The notes: generated by a model not told the origin, from the letters alone. A stretch of DNA of 64,000 nt from Selenomonas sp. TAMA-11512 (GCF_037076525.1 NZ_AP029018.1:558001-622000), one strand, 5' to 3'. Counted from the stretch's first letter, positions 44,487-53,942 are shown. Translations and numbers: made by a program.

Positions 44487-46613
44487 ATGCTAATCGGCAC
44501 ATTGGCCTTGGGGGCTGCTCTGGCAGCCGCTCTGGCGGCGATGCTGCTATATTCGGGTGAGAAGCTGTATCCGTCAGCGGCGGGATATGCGAAATACGCG
44601 ACAGCCGCATCCTTTGCCGCAGTGCTGACCGCATCCGGATACCTGCTCTATCTCATCTTCGGCAACTGCTTCGAGATAGACTACATATGGAGCTATTCAT
44701 CAACCGATCTCGCGCCGATGTATAAGGTTTCGGTACTCTGGGCGGGACAGCAGGGCTCTTTCCTCTGCTGGGCGCTCTTTCACGCAGCTGCAGTCGCGTA
44801 CCTGGCGGTGAGAAACAGGCTCGATCATGCGGCGCTTGTGCTCTGCTGCGCAGTGCAGGCGATGCTCCTTATCCTCGTCCTTGCAAAGAGCCCGTTCGTC
44901 GTCACGGAAGGGGTCATACCGTCGGAAGGAGCCGGGATGAATCCGCTCCTGCAAGACCCTTGGATGGCGATACACCCGCCGCTGATCTTTATCGGCTACG
45001 CACTCCTGGCGATTCCGGCGGCGATATCGGCAGGCGCACTCTGGCGGAAGGCGACGGATACCGAATGGCTTAAGCCGCTGGAGACGTGGACGGCAGCCGC
45101 CTGGGGATTCCTCGGCGCAGGCATCTTCGTCGGCGGCTACTGGGCATACAAGGTGCTCGGATGGGGTGGCTGGTGGGGATGGGATCCCGTGGAGAACTCT
45201 TCGCTCGTCCCGTGGATTGCCGCAGGCATCCTGCTCCATATAGCGCGCGTTGCGAGAGTCCGCATAGCGAATATCGTCTTCGTTCATCTCGCTGCCATTT
45301 TCACCTTTTCGCTGGCGCTGTACGGAACGTTTTTGACACGCAGCGGCATCCTCGGAGATTTCTCCGTTCACTCCTTCGGGGGGGACGGCATCGGGCTCAC
45401 CATCATCGCGGTCAACGCGATTGTACTCATCGGGGGACTTCTCCTACTGACGATTCGGGCGGATCTCCTGCCGAAAGGCGCAAATTACGTATCCCATGCG
45501 GGCCGTGATTTCTGGACACTTCTCGGCTCGCTGCTTCTGCTCTTCATAGCCATTCTCGTCTTCATCGGCATGTCGATGCCGCTCTTTACGGAGATGATGG
45601 GACAACCGGCGTCGGTCGATACGGGCTTCTATGTAAAGACGACGCTTCCCATCGCCGTTCTGCTCATCGCGGCACTCATACCGGCAGTCACGGCGACCTA
45701 TATGGACAAGGGCCAGCGGGAGGCGGCGCTGGCGGCGGCGGGGAGCATTCTTCTGGGAGGCTGCATCGCTTATGGGCAAGGCGTCCATGTACCGCTCCTC
45801 ATCGCTCTCGCGGGATTTTCCATGGGAGGACTGTCAGCGACGATTTTGTCCTTTGCTCGAGGGCTGTTGAGCTTCGGCGGGATGATCGCGCACATCGGTC
45901 TCGCCATGGCGGTCTTTACAATGGCAATGACAGGCGCTGCGGAGGAATCGACGCTCACACTCGTAAAGGACGAGCCGCAGACATTCGCCTCGCACAGTGT
46001 ACAGTATAACGGTATCGAATATACCGACGACTACAGTGAAAAGCGCTACAGGTTCACCGTTGACGGCATAGAGGATACAGGCATCACAAAGCTTTCGGGC
46101 TCGGGGGCCGATGCCGCAAGAGAGCCGGCGATTTTCCACTCGATCATGGGGGATGTCTATCTTGCTCCCGTCCCTCCGGAGCGGCTCGGCGAAGCGGTCG
46201 AGATCAAGAGAGGAAAGGTCGCGATGGCGGGAGAGATCGCCTGCCTATTGGATAAAGTCGAGCAGGAACCAAATCCGGATCGTCCCGGAGAGAGCACGAT
46301 CATCGCACACATATCGGTCACCGACGGTGAACATGTGGAAGAAGCGCAGCCGAAGTTCTTCGTGACGGAGACGACGCTCAAAGCTTCGACAGAAACCGTC
46401 CTGGAAGGCCAGGTGAGACTTCGCCTGGAGAGCGTGGAGGGAGACGGACGAACGGTCGGGCTCATTGTACTTCCGTCGGTGGAAGATGAGAGCGCAATAC
46501 CTTTAAAAGTGAAGGTGAGCGAGGAACCGTTTATTTGGCTCTTGTGGCTGGGCGGTACGCTCGTCGTACTCGGCAGCTTCCTCGTACTTATAAAAAGGAG
46601 AAATCGAAGATGA
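44487..46613 (+). CDS. ccmF: Cytochrome c heme lyase CcmF
   Basis: 708 residues from ATG 44487 (GAGGAGG ten bases upstream; ATG 44478 would be too close). About 13-15 membrane segments. WWD motif GWGGWWGWDPVENSSLVPW near residue 230, and conserved MNPLLQDPWMAIHPPLIF. A periplasmic domain of about 150 residues (490-670) precedes a last helix. CcmF ligates heme to CxxCH motifs of exported apocytochromes. It is followed by nrfHA, the probable clients. Confidence 0.93.
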   Translation: MLIGTLALGAALAAALAAMLLYSGEKLYPSAAGYAKYATAASFAAVLTASGYLLYLIFGNCFEIDYIWSYSSTDLAPMYKVSVLWAGQQGSFLCWALFHAAAVAYLAVRNRLDHAALVLCCAVQAMLLILVLAKSPFVVTEGVIPSEGAGMNPLLQDPWMAIHPPLIFIGYALLAIPAAISAGALWRKATDTEWLKPLETWTAAAWGFLGAGIFVGGYWAYKVLGWGGWWGWDPVENSSLVPWIAAGILLHIARVARVRIANIVFVHLAAIFTFSLALYGTFLTRSGILGDFSVHSFGGDGIGLTIIAVNAIVLIGGLLLLTIRADLLPKGANYVSHAGRDFWTLLGSLLLLFIAILVFIGMSMPLFTEMMGQPASVDTGFYVKTTLPIAVLLIAALIPAVTATYMDKGQREAALAAAGSILLGGCIAYGQGVHVPLLIALAGFSMGGLSATILSFARGLLSFGGMIAHIGLAMAVFTMAMTGAAEESTLTLVKDEPQTFASHSVQYNGIEYTDDYSEKRYRFTVDGIEDTGITKLSGSGADAAREPAIFHSIMGDVYLAPVPPERLGEAVEIKRGKVAMAGEIACLLDKVEQEPNPDRPGESTIIAHISVTDGEHVEEAQPKFFVTETTLKASTETVLEGQVRLRLESVEGDGRTVGLIVLPSVEDESAIPLKVKVSEEPFIWLLWLGGTLVVLGSFLVLIKRRNRR

Positions 46614-46770
46614 CGGCACGGGAGAAAAGAGGCCTCTGCGCCCTTTTCCTCAGGTCTCCCCGCCTGCGGTGGAGTGACGATCGAAGGGCGCAAAAGGGAG
46701 GTGCATGCGATCGAGACGCAGTTAATATATAGAGAGTGCGCGGAGCATTATATGAAAGGAGGTAAGGAGA

Positions 46771-47259
46771 TTGGATATTCAAAGATTCCTGGATCTTTTG
46801 AGAGAGCATACCCTGAAATGTATCCTGGCGGCGTTCATCGCCGGAGCGGCACTCGTGGGAGGAACCTCGTTCGCCCTGAGCTTCTCGGGCTCGGAGACCT
46901 TCTGCGGAACGTGCCACGCGATGCAGCACGAACACGCGACATTCCTAGTATCATCGCATCGGAATCTCGCATGTGTCGACTGTCATCTGCCGCACGATAA
47001 CCCCGTCCACTACATGTATGAAAAGGGGCGGTCGGGTATGATCGATGTCTATCATGAAGTCAAGCGCGACTATCCGGCGCGCATCATCATCTCCGAGGAT
47101 GGCGAAAAGATTGCCAGAGACAACTGCCTGCGCTGCCATTCCGCAACGATGTCCGTCGTCCACAGCTCGCCTATGGACGCGGATACGGACTGCCTGAAGT
47201 GCCATAGAACCGTGGCGCACGGCGGCAATCACTTGGAAGGAGGGATTCGAGTTGAGTAA
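46771..47259 (+). CDS. nrfH: NrfH cytochrome c quinol dehydrogenase
   Basis: 162 residues from TTG 46771 behind GGAGGTAAGGA. One N-terminal helix (ILAAFIAGAALVGGTSFALS), then four heme sites CGTCH, CVDCH, CLRCH and CLKCH: the tetraheme NapC/NirT-type small subunit. It takes electrons from menaquinol and passes them to NrfA. It overlaps nrfA by 8 bases. A hairpin (arms near 46637 and 46684) lies in the 157-base gap after ccmF. Confidence 0.94.
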   Translation: MDIQRFLDLLREHTLKCILAAFIAGAALVGGTSFALSFSGSETFCGTCHAMQHEHATFLVSSHRNLACVDCHLPHDNPVHYMYEKGRSGMIDVYHEVKRDYPARIIISEDGEKIARDNCLRCHSATMSVVHSSPMDADTDCLKCHRTVAHGGNHLEGGIRVE

Positions 47260-48601
47260 GCTGCAGAAAACACTGATCGGAGTATTGGCGGTTGCGGTGG
47301 TATTCTTTGGATTCGTCATCGTACGCATCGGCATCGCAAAGCCTGCAAGCACGTTTAAGCTTGCCCAGATCCCGACAGAGGACAACCAACACTTAAGCAA
47401 CATGGCATTTAAGGAAGCCTACCCGCTCCAGTATGAGTCCTATATGAGGACGGCGGAGCAGACTCCGACACCGACGGGCTACGGCCATTCCGACCTGTAT
47501 TCGCGCATTCTGGATGAGCCAGAAATGGTCACGAACTGGGCCGGCTACGCGTTCAGTCTTTCCTATGATGACGATCGCGGACACTTCTACGCGCTGTATG
47601 ATGTCAAGCATACGCGCCGCACGACGGACGCGCAGCAGTTCGGCTCCTGCATCACCTGTAAGAGCTCCTATACGAAGGATGTCTTCTACGACCAGATGGG
47701 CTGGGACTACACGCTGAAACCGTTTAAGGAACTCGCCGATCAGGTGCCGGATGAGGCTTCCGTCGGCTGCGCGACGTGCCATGACGTCAATACGATGAAG
47801 CTTCGCGTCATGAACCCCGCACAGACGGAGGATCTCGAGCGCAACTGGGGCAAGAAGTGGGAAGAGCTCTCCAACAACGAGCAGCGCGCGCTTGTCTGCG
47901 GCCAGTGTCATACGGAGTACTATTTCGAGCAGGCAAAGAAGGGCCGCGTCATCTTCCCGAGAGATAAGGGCTACACAGCCGAAGAGATGTACCAATACTA
48001 TGCGAGCCCCGAGGTGCAGAGTTACTTCAAGGGCGACTTCAAGAACAAAGTCTCCGGCGCCATGATGCTGAAGGCGCAGCATCCGGACTACGATGTCTGG
48101 AGAACCTCCGTCCATGCGGACGCGGGCGTCACCTGCGTGGACTGCCATATGCCGTATATGCGCAAGGATGGCGTCAAGTACACCTCGCACTACATGTCCA
48201 GCCCGCTCAAGTACGTCGAGGAGGCTTGCCTCAAGTGCCATGATGAGAGCAAGGAAGTCCTCATCAAGCGTGTCAAGACCATCCACGACAATACGTTCAA
48301 GCTGCAGCGCACAGCCGGTCTGGCAGTGGCGGAGGCGCATCTCACGATCAAGGCCGCAATGGATGCCGGTGCGACGGATGAGCAGCTTGCACAGGCTCGC
48401 GAGTATGTCCGCGAAGCACAGTGGTACTGGGATTACATCAGTGCAGAGAACGGCGTCGGCTTCCACAACCCGGATCAGTGCATGAGAACACTCGGTCTCT
48501 CCATTGATCGGGCGCATCTCGCGATTCGGGCCGCCAATGCGGCTGTCCGCGGCGCACTCGTCCCCGGACCGATGCCAACAGAACCTGCAGCATCGCTCTG
48601 A
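47252..48601 (+). CDS. nrfA: Ammonia-forming cytochrome c nitrite reductase NrfA
   Basis: 449 residues from TTG 47252 behind GGAAGGAGGG, anchored by an N-terminal helix. Five heme sites are seen: CITCK (the special Lys-ligated active-site heme 1), then CATCH, CGQCH, CVDCH and CLKCH. The active-site region with Tyr/His (EYYFEQ, MLKAQHPDYDVW) follows relatives. Reduces nitrite to ammonia in the periplasm with six electrons from NrfH. Terminated by hairpins at 48640-48754. In enterobacteria a dedicated NrfEFG lyase attaches heme to CxxCK; none is encoded here. Confidence 0.96.
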   Translation: MSKLQKTLIGVLAVAVVFFGFVIVRIGIAKPASTFKLAQIPTEDNQHLSNMAFKEAYPLQYESYMRTAEQTPTPTGYGHSDLYSRILDEPEMVTNWAGYAFSLSYDDDRGHFYALYDVKHTRRTTDAQQFGSCITCKSSYTKDVFYDQMGWDYTLKPFKELADQVPDEASVGCATCHDVNTMKLRVMNPAQTEDLERNWGKKWEELSNNEQRALVCGQCHTEYYFEQAKKGRVIFPRDKGYTAEEMYQYYASPEVQSYFKGDFKNKVSGAMMLKAQHPDYDVWRTSVHADAGVTCVDCHMPYMRKDGVKYTSHYMSSPLKYVEEACLKCHDESKEVLIKRVKTIHDNTFKLQRTAGLAVAEAHLTIKAAMDAGATDEQLAQAREYVREAQWYWDYISAENGVGFHNPDQCMRTLGLSIDRAHLAIRAANAAVRGALVPGPMPTEPAASL

Positions 48602-48639
48602 AATCAACAGGTATAAAACAGAACTGTCAATAGGAACTG

Positions 48640-48681
48640 CCCCCCCAAAGGTCGGATTTAGAGAATCCGGCCTTTGGGGGG
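48640..48681 (+). terminator. Terminator hairpin after nrfA
   Basis: An 18-bp stem, CCCCCCAAAGGTCGGATT pairing (one G-T) with 48664-48681, and a five-base loop. T-rich bases follow. Confidence 0.8.
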
Positions 48682-48713
48682 TATTGTTATGGAAAAATAC
48701 GATATAAAACAAA

Positions 48714-48754
48714 ACTCCCAAAAGCCGACGTTTATAAGTCAGGCCTTTAGGAGT
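48714..48754. terminator. Second, imperfect hairpin
   Basis: Arms around 48714-48729 and 48738-48754 pair with several mismatches. It may end transcription from the minus-strand transporter gene. Confidence 0.4.
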
Positions 48755-48913
48755 CGCTACATAAGAAAAATATAATTTCGGTTTCAGCTCGTGCTGCAGA
48801 TGTCCGAAAAGAGACTCGCAATCCGGCATGGACGGGTAATCTCCGTCGAGGCCGGCTTCAGGTGATGCGCTGTCTGAAATTTAATAGAAGATGAAACGGC
48901 AGACAGCGGCGAC

Positions 48914-50944
48914 TCAGATGTTGTTCTTTTTATCGGACAGAACCACGCGCGCCAGCAGGAATACGACGACACAGAACACGATGAGCCCCAACTGCTCCGC
49001 TGTCCCGGCGAAGCTGCCGTCAACGAGCGCCAGCGGGCTTTCGCTGCCCCCGCTTGAAATGGAAACGGCAATGAGTCCGGCAAGCGCGACGCCGACAATG
49101 GATTCTCCGACGATGAGCCCGGAAGCAAAGAGCGTGCCGCGACGTCTTGCCGCCTTGCCCTCCTCCTCGCTGCGGCTCGCACGAAGCCGCTTGTCGAGGA
49201 AGTAGCCGAGAACCGCGCCTATGATAAGCGGCGTCTGGATGCTCGGAGGCAGGTAGATGCCCATACCGACGGCAAGGGGCGGCAGGGAGAGATGATTCGT
49301 TCTCCGACGCAGCACTACGTCAATGAGCACAATGACGATGCCTAGGCCCAAGCCGAGGTGGATATATTCCCAGGCAAGATTATTGGAAAAAATGCCTTCC
49401 GCGATCGTCTTCATGAGTACCGCCTGCGGCGCGGCAAGCGCCTGTGCCGGATCCATGCCCTCGCGCGGCATGGCCCCCACGAAGCCGTAAGCCTCATAGA
49501 GGAGGTTCAGGACCGGCGCGATGACGAGAGCGCCGACAATGCAGCCGAGGAGGAGCGCCACCTGCTGCCGCCACGGTGTCGCGCCGACGAGCCAGCCCGT
49601 CTTGAGATCCTGCATGTTGTCATTTGAGATACAGGCGATGGCAAGAATGATGGAGGTCGTGAAAATAGCCGTCGCCGTCGCGAACTTCTCCCCGCCCGGC
49701 AGCGAGAAGATGCCGAAAGAAGAGCAGAGCGCATACATGACGAGCGACGCGACGATGATGCCGAGAATGCCGATGCCGGAAATCGGGCTCGAAGACGTAC
49801 CGACAAGGCCCGCCATATAGGCGCAGGCAGCCGCGACAAAAAAGCCCATGAACACAGCGACCCCGACACCCACAAGCACGAAGGCCATGGTCTGCCCCGC
49901 AGGAAGACCCTCGGGACTCACGAAAGCATAAAAGACGGCCAGAAGCCCGATGACCGTAACGAGGAAAACCAGGCCGATGCTCTTCGCCGACATATCGATA
50001 TCCATGCGGTGCCTGTCCTTTACGCTCTCCGGCATGCGCATGGCGGCCAGGGATTCCTTCATGCCGTCGATGACGGGACGCGCCAGCGTGATCAGCGTCC
50101 AAACGGCGGCAACACCCATAGCGCCCGCGCCGATGAGGCGAACGCGCTCCTGATAGACGGCCGCGGCGAATTTCTGCATGGCCATGCCTTCCGGCGGCGT
50201 TCCCGTTATCGTGTAAAAGGGCACGAAGCCGGCCCAGGCAATCAGGATGCCGACGAGCATGGAAAGACCGCTCGCTATGCCGATGAGGTATCCCGCGCCG
50301 ACGAGTGCGGAAGAATAGCCGATGGGAAACTGCGTCATGCCGCGTCCGACAGAAAACCAAAGAGAAAGTGCGCCCGAGAGCACCTGAAACCCGCTTGTGC
50401 AAAGGGCGATGATGCCTGCGACAACACTGCCGGAAAGGATCTCCTTGAGGCCGGTTTCCGCGCTCTTGCCGTCCTTTGCATGGCTGTTGACTTTGAGGAT
50501 TTCCGCCGCCGCCACACCCTCCGGATAGGCGAGGTCGCTGTGTACGACCATGGCGCGGCGCAGAGGAATCGTGAAAAGCACGCCCAGGCAGCCGCCGCAG
50601 GCAGCGACCAAAAGCGTCTGGGAAAATTCGAAGCCGTGCCAGTAGCCGATCATGAGCATGCCCGGGATGATGAAGATGATGGCGGACAGTGTACCGGCTG
50701 CCGAAGCCTGCGTCTGCACCATATTGTTTTCCAGGATGTTCGAATCCTTCGCCATCTTGAGCACAGCCATGGAAATGACCGCTGCCGGAATAGCCGAGGA
50801 AAACGTCAGGCCGACCTTGAGTCCTAAATATACATTGGATGCCGTGAAGATCACCGTCAGCACGGCCCCCAGAAGCATGCCGCGGACAGTAAGCTCCGGC
50901 AGGCGCAGCTCATGCTGCATAAATTCGTTGTGTCCGTTTTTCAT
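48914..50944 (-). CDS. OPT-family oligopeptide transporter
   Basis: 676 residues from ATG 50944 (GGGGAGAG eight bases upstream), with about 14-16 hydrophobic segments. The opening ELTVRGMLLGAVLTVIFTAS and NVYLGLKVGLTFSSAIPAAV are typical of the prokaryotic OPT family. The later DLAYPEGVAAAEIL, GTSSSPISGIGILG and ISNDNMQDLKTGWLVGATPW are also family blocks. Proton-coupled uptake of short peptides or metal chelates is the expected role. Monocistronic, with its own promoter and a palindrome at 51021-51041. Confidence 0.92.
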   Translation of the reverse strand: MKNGHNEFMQHELRLPELTVRGMLLGAVLTVIFTASNVYLGLKVGLTFSSAIPAAVISMAVLKMAKDSNILENNMVQTQASAAGTLSAIIFIIPGMLMIGYWHGFEFSQTLLVAACGGCLGVLFTIPLRRAMVVHSDLAYPEGVAAAEILKVNSHAKDGKSAETGLKEILSGSVVAGIIALCTSGFQVLSGALSLWFSVGRGMTQFPIGYSSALVGAGYLIGIASGLSMLVGILIAWAGFVPFYTITGTPPEGMAMQKFAAAVYQERVRLIGAGAMGVAAVWTLITLARPVIDGMKESLAAMRMPESVKDRHRMDIDMSAKSIGLVFLVTVIGLLAVFYAFVSPEGLPAGQTMAFVLVGVGVAVFMGFFVAAACAYMAGLVGTSSSPISGIGILGIIVASLVMYALCSSFGIFSLPGGEKFATATAIFTTSIILAIACISNDNMQDLKTGWLVGATPWRQQVALLLGCIVGALVIAPVLNLLYEAYGFVGAMPREGMDPAQALAAPQAVLMKTIAEGIFSNNLAWEYIHLGLGLGIVIVLIDVVLRRRTNHLSLPPLAVGMGIYLPPSIQTPLIIGAVLGYFLDKRLRASRSEEEGKAARRRGTLFASGLIVGESIVGVALAGLIAVSISSGGSESPLALVDGSFAGTAEQLGLIVFCVVVFLLARVVLSDKKNNI

Positions 50945-51008
50945 GATGCGGAATCTCTCCCCATAATAATACCAACTCCTTATAAGTATTTGAATGCAAT
51001 CCACAGCT

Positions 51009-51041
51009 ATTATACCACATAAATCAGCGATTCCCTGATTT
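51009..51041 (-). promoter_or_regulatory. -10 box and operator-like palindrome of the OPT gene
   Basis: On the minus strand TATAAT (51014-51009) lies below the inverted repeat AAATCAG-N7-CTGATTT (51021-51041). The repeat covers the -35 position, where no consensus is present. That fits a regulated promoter. Confidence 0.5.
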
Positions 51042-51120
51042 TATATAAAAATTTCGGGACGAGCGTTTGGCGCGGCTGCACAAGACGACGGGAAAGCTGC
51101 CTTTTCAATCGATGTTGATA

Positions 51121-52244
51121 CTAATCTCAATTAAAAATATTACATATCCATTCTCTAGATGTTATACTACATACAGTATTTCTGGTAAGCTTTTGGATTG
51201 TTGCGCATAGACGGTCGATGACTGCATCCAGTGTCTGAAAGACTTCGTTGCAAAACCCCTGCGTTCTTAATTCACGCCAAATCTGCTCGATTGGATTCAT
51301 TTCCGGCGTGTATGGGGGAATATAGGTGATTGTCACATTGCTTGGTATTTGCAGTGCGTTCGATTTATGCCACGCCGCTCCATCGCAAACAAGTACAATG
51401 TGGTCATCTTTATATTCCTCAGAAAGTTCTTTTAAGAAGACATTCATGCACGCTGTATTGCAGTATGGCATGACAAGAAAGAAGTTTTCTCCTGTCAACG
51501 GTTCTACCGCACCGTAAGCGTAGCGGTATTCCCGTATATGATGACATGGTACTTGCGGACGAATCCCTTTAGCACACCAGCAATGTTTCGGTTTGTTGAT
51601 GCGTCCAAAGCCGGCTTCGTCTTGAAACAGGAGGCGGATCCTTTTTCTTGGATATTGTATACAAAGCCCGTCTACGACTCCCTTAATTTTTTTGAGGCCT
51701 CGATCGCCTCTTCGTTTGCTTTTTTCGAGTGCTTGGAGCGCGGCATTATCTTACGCCAGCCATGTCTTTTGAGTAACATATAGATATAGCCGCGTCCCGT
51801 ATCTCTGCCCAGCTTTTCGTCAAAGGTTGCCTTAATGTCTTTTACAACAACCACTTGACCTGCCTCCGCCTTCTTACGAAAACGTTCCAATATTTCCAGT
51901 TCTTCGGCTTCCGTCATGTTGCGATTGTTTCCCTTGTATTTATTCTCGAGAAAGGAGGCAAGGCCGTTTTTCTTGTATTCGCTCACCAGTTGGCTGACTC
52001 TCACTCGGCCAAGGCCAAGCCTATTTGCTGCTTCTATGTTACTCAAGCCTTCATAGCGAAGCATGAGTGCTCTTAATTTCCGTGATGTTTTCTTGTCCTG
52101 TGTTGCCTTCTCCGCCGCTACGATCTTTTCATATTCTTCCGGTTCTATGGTGAATTTGCGCATATGAGTTCTCCTATTCATTTTGATTACGCTTTTAGCA
52201 TTATACCACAATAGAACAGACGAATCAATTTAGCTTGAGATTAG
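51121..52244 (-). mobile_element. IS630-family insertion sequence, copy 2 (1124 bp)
   Basis: Same length and same ends (CTAATCTCAA...TTGAGATTAG) as copy 1, in the opposite orientation, flanked by TA at 51119-51120 and 52245-52246. Only a few point differences were noticed (for example transposase TGENFF for TGEHFF). Confidence 0.93.
51127..52163 (-). CDS. IS630-family transposase, copy 2 (orfA-orfB, -1 frameshift)
   Basis: orfA runs from ATG 52163 to 51672; orfB continues in the -1 frame to 51127. The A7 slippery run is at 51693-51687 on this strand. The DDE blocks DEAGFGR, VCDGAAWHKS and TPEMNPIEQIW are intact as in copy 1. Substitutions include Ser for Pro in SKHSKKA, Lys for Gln in ATIQKL and Cys for Trp in NTVCSIT. 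Both copies may therefore be active. Confidence 0.9.
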
Positions 52245-52280
52245 TATGAGTATATGCCTGTCGCTGCGGCAAACACGCAG

Positions 52281-52320
52281 AAAGCCCCTTCCGCCGCTCA
52301 TCGGTACGCGGAAGGGGCTT
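52281..52320. terminator. Terminator hairpin downstream of 52362-52871
   Basis: A 14-bp perfect stem (52281-52294 with 52307-52320), GC-rich, T's on the plus side and TTTCTG on the minus side. Confidence 0.75.
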
Positions 52321-52361
52321 CTTTTGACGGATTGACAGGCCGAACGCTTGGGGAGGGAGGG

Positions 52362-52871
52362 TTACCTCTTCACTTCGCTCAGGAAAAGCTCCATGCCGTC
52401 CGTGATGTATTTAATTGCGGGGGGCTCCGACGGATCGGTTACCGGGTAGTACCTGCCGTCTCCTCTTTTCACAAAAGCGTGACCGGCTGGATAATCGACG
52501 AGTCCGTCGTCGCGAATCGGATAGTAGACGAATCCTCCGGTGCCGGTGAGGTAATGGCAGATGAACGGCTTATTTCCATTGTCATGTTTGGGGTGGTACA
52601 TCATGAACATTCCGTTGGAAGCATCGTATGTGAAGCCGGTCCATTCACCGCGATCGCTTTCTTCCTTCAGGATATACCGTGTGCTTATTCCCTTCGGGGG
52701 CTGACGGTCAAGCTGCAGGGTATACGACTTTTCGACATTCTGCTCATCCGTACTGGTGTACCGCAGATTTGTCTGCGTCAAGTCGGTCTCTGCATAGGCA
52801 AGCCCTCCCGGCAGAAGTGCAAACGCGCAGCAAAGCCATGCCGCAAACAAAAACGTCTGAATCGATCTCAT
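52362..52871 (-). CDS. Hypothetical secreted protein
   Basis: 169 residues from ATG 52871 (GGAGAGAA upstream) with a clear signal peptide (SIQTFLFAAWLCCAFALLPG, cleavage near AYAET). The mature part contains short blocks rich in Tyr, Gly and Asp (NLRYTSTDEQNV, GEWTGFTYDASNGMFMMYHP, GGFVYYPIRDDGLVDYP, GDGRYYPV). No family recognised; possibly a small periplasmic or surface protein. It has no operon partner, lying between the IS copy and a 500-base gap. Confidence 0.65.
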   Translation of the reverse strand: MRSIQTFLFAAWLCCAFALLPGGLAYAETDLTQTNLRYTSTDEQNVEKSYTLQLDRQPPKGISTRYILKEESDRGEWTGFTYDASNGMFMMYHPKHDNGNKPFICHYLTGTGGFVYYPIRDDGLVDYPAGHAFVKRGDGRYYPVTDPSEPPAIKYITDGMELFLSEVKR

Positions 52872-53372
52872 TTCCAATTCTCTCCTTTCCGCTTCAAAAC
52901 ATTCTTCTCTCACCAAGCGATTGCCGTCTATACTGCATGCAGGCCGCTCCGGGGGCCAAACCGGAGCGCCTGCATCGGGGGAAACTGAAACGTTATTTGA
53001 AATCTGTGTATATTCGTACGGAGAGCGGCGGATTATTCTCTATACCCTATCCTATCACGGATACGGGAACTTGCCAAGACCCTTCCTGCATATAGAGGTT
53101 CGTGCCTGTAATGCACCGCTTCACTGCGCATATCCGCGCGGCGGAGCTGCTGACGCAGGCAGACCGGCGCTCTCTGCCGGAGGGCGATGTGCAGCCTGCG
53201 CACACAGATATCCCTGTGCACTGTTTACATCGTGTATGGGCTATAATGCCTACAATCTTATTTGCAGGAAAGAACAATGTACAGGTAGAAGTGTACATCA
53301 TAGAGAATAGGCGGGCTGACAGAATTTGCTGCCCTCTGATAAATGAACAACGCAGGCAAGGAGGAGAGTATC
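52872..53372. other. Intergenic stretch of 501 bases
   Basis: Longest apparently gene-free region here. It includes a strong hairpin at 52937-52975 (ATGCAGGC-C-GCTCCGG with its inverse, one bulged C) and TATAAT at 53242-53247, which may be the -10 box for the next gene. Open frames across it have poor codon character and were not called. Confidence 0.5.
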
Positions 53373-53726
53373 ATGGCGGAAGCGATTACCGGCGCGGCGG
53401 ACACCAATATGCAGCAGATCAGCGCGTCGGCTGTCAAACAGAAGGTGCAGACACAGCTCGCGGAGGCGCGTGCCGTGGCAAATCGCCAGGAGACGGCACG
53501 GGCGCAGTCGGCAGAGACTCCGGCCGCGGAGGTAAATCTCACGGATCACGCGAGGATATACGGCATTGAGCAGAAGGTCAACAGCAGTCAGGATCTCACG
53601 AGCGATGAGATGAACTACATCCGCGTGAACGATACGGATCTCTACGACAAAGCTCTGCGGGAGCAAGAGGCACTGGCGGCCGAAGAGGCCGGTACAGCCG
53701 TTTCGGCGCCGGCAGAAGTACAGTGA
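53373..53726 (+). CDS. Small hypothetical protein, Ala/Glu/Gln-rich
   Basis: 117 residues from ATG 53373 behind AGGAGGAG; an excellent ribosome-binding site makes this a real gene. No signal peptide or membrane segment. The first half is low-complexity helix former (QKVQTQLAEARAVANRQETA). The second half has NLTDHARIYGIEQKVNSSQD and SDEMNYIRVNDTDLYDKALR, which looks like a small conserved domain. Function unknown. A rho-independent terminator follows, so it is monocistronic. Confidence 0.65.
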   Translation: MAEAITGAADTNMQQISASAVKQKVQTQLAEARAVANRQETARAQSAETPAAEVNLTDHARIYGIEQKVNSSQDLTSDEMNYIRVNDTDLYDKALREQEALAAEEAGTAVSAPAEVQ

Positions 53727-53783
53727 TGTGTGAAGGGCCCGGCACATGAGCTGAATGGTTGTGACCCCAAAAAATCAGACCTG

Positions 53784-53816
53784 AAAGCGCAGGAAAAATT
53801 TTCCTGCGCTTTTTGT
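53784..53816 (+). terminator. Rho-independent terminator
   Basis: AAAGCGCAGGAAAA pairs with its inverse (about 53784-53797 with 53799-53813), then TTTTG. Confidence 0.88.
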
Positions 53817-53912
53817 ATTATGGATTGAAGGCGGATGGGATTGTTTGCGGAGGACAGTGCACAGTGTCCGCAAAGCAGATGTTTCGTGCATGCAGTTTCG
53901 TGCGGATTGCCC

Positions 53913-53942
53913 TTGCGAATCCCGACGTTTCTCTTGTATAAT
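53913..53942 (+). promoter_or_regulatory. Promoter of ilvBN
   Basis: TTGCGA (53913-53918), 18 bases, TATAAT (53937-53942), with a second overlapping TATAAT at 53942-53947. The leader to the TTG start is only about 35 bases, too short for a T-box. Confidence 0.6.

Larger units (their letters stand above)
48602..48913. other. Intergenic stretch of 312 bases between convergent nrfA and the OPT gene
   Basis: Contains two hairpins (48640-48681 and 48714-48754) that both carry AAAGGCC-like cores. The rest shows no coding signal. Confidence 0.5.

Noticed and set aside
52679-53310. Plus-strand frames in the 52.9-53.3 kb gap
   Set aside because: They start inside the antisense of a secreted-protein gene, lack ribosome-binding sites and show no motif.
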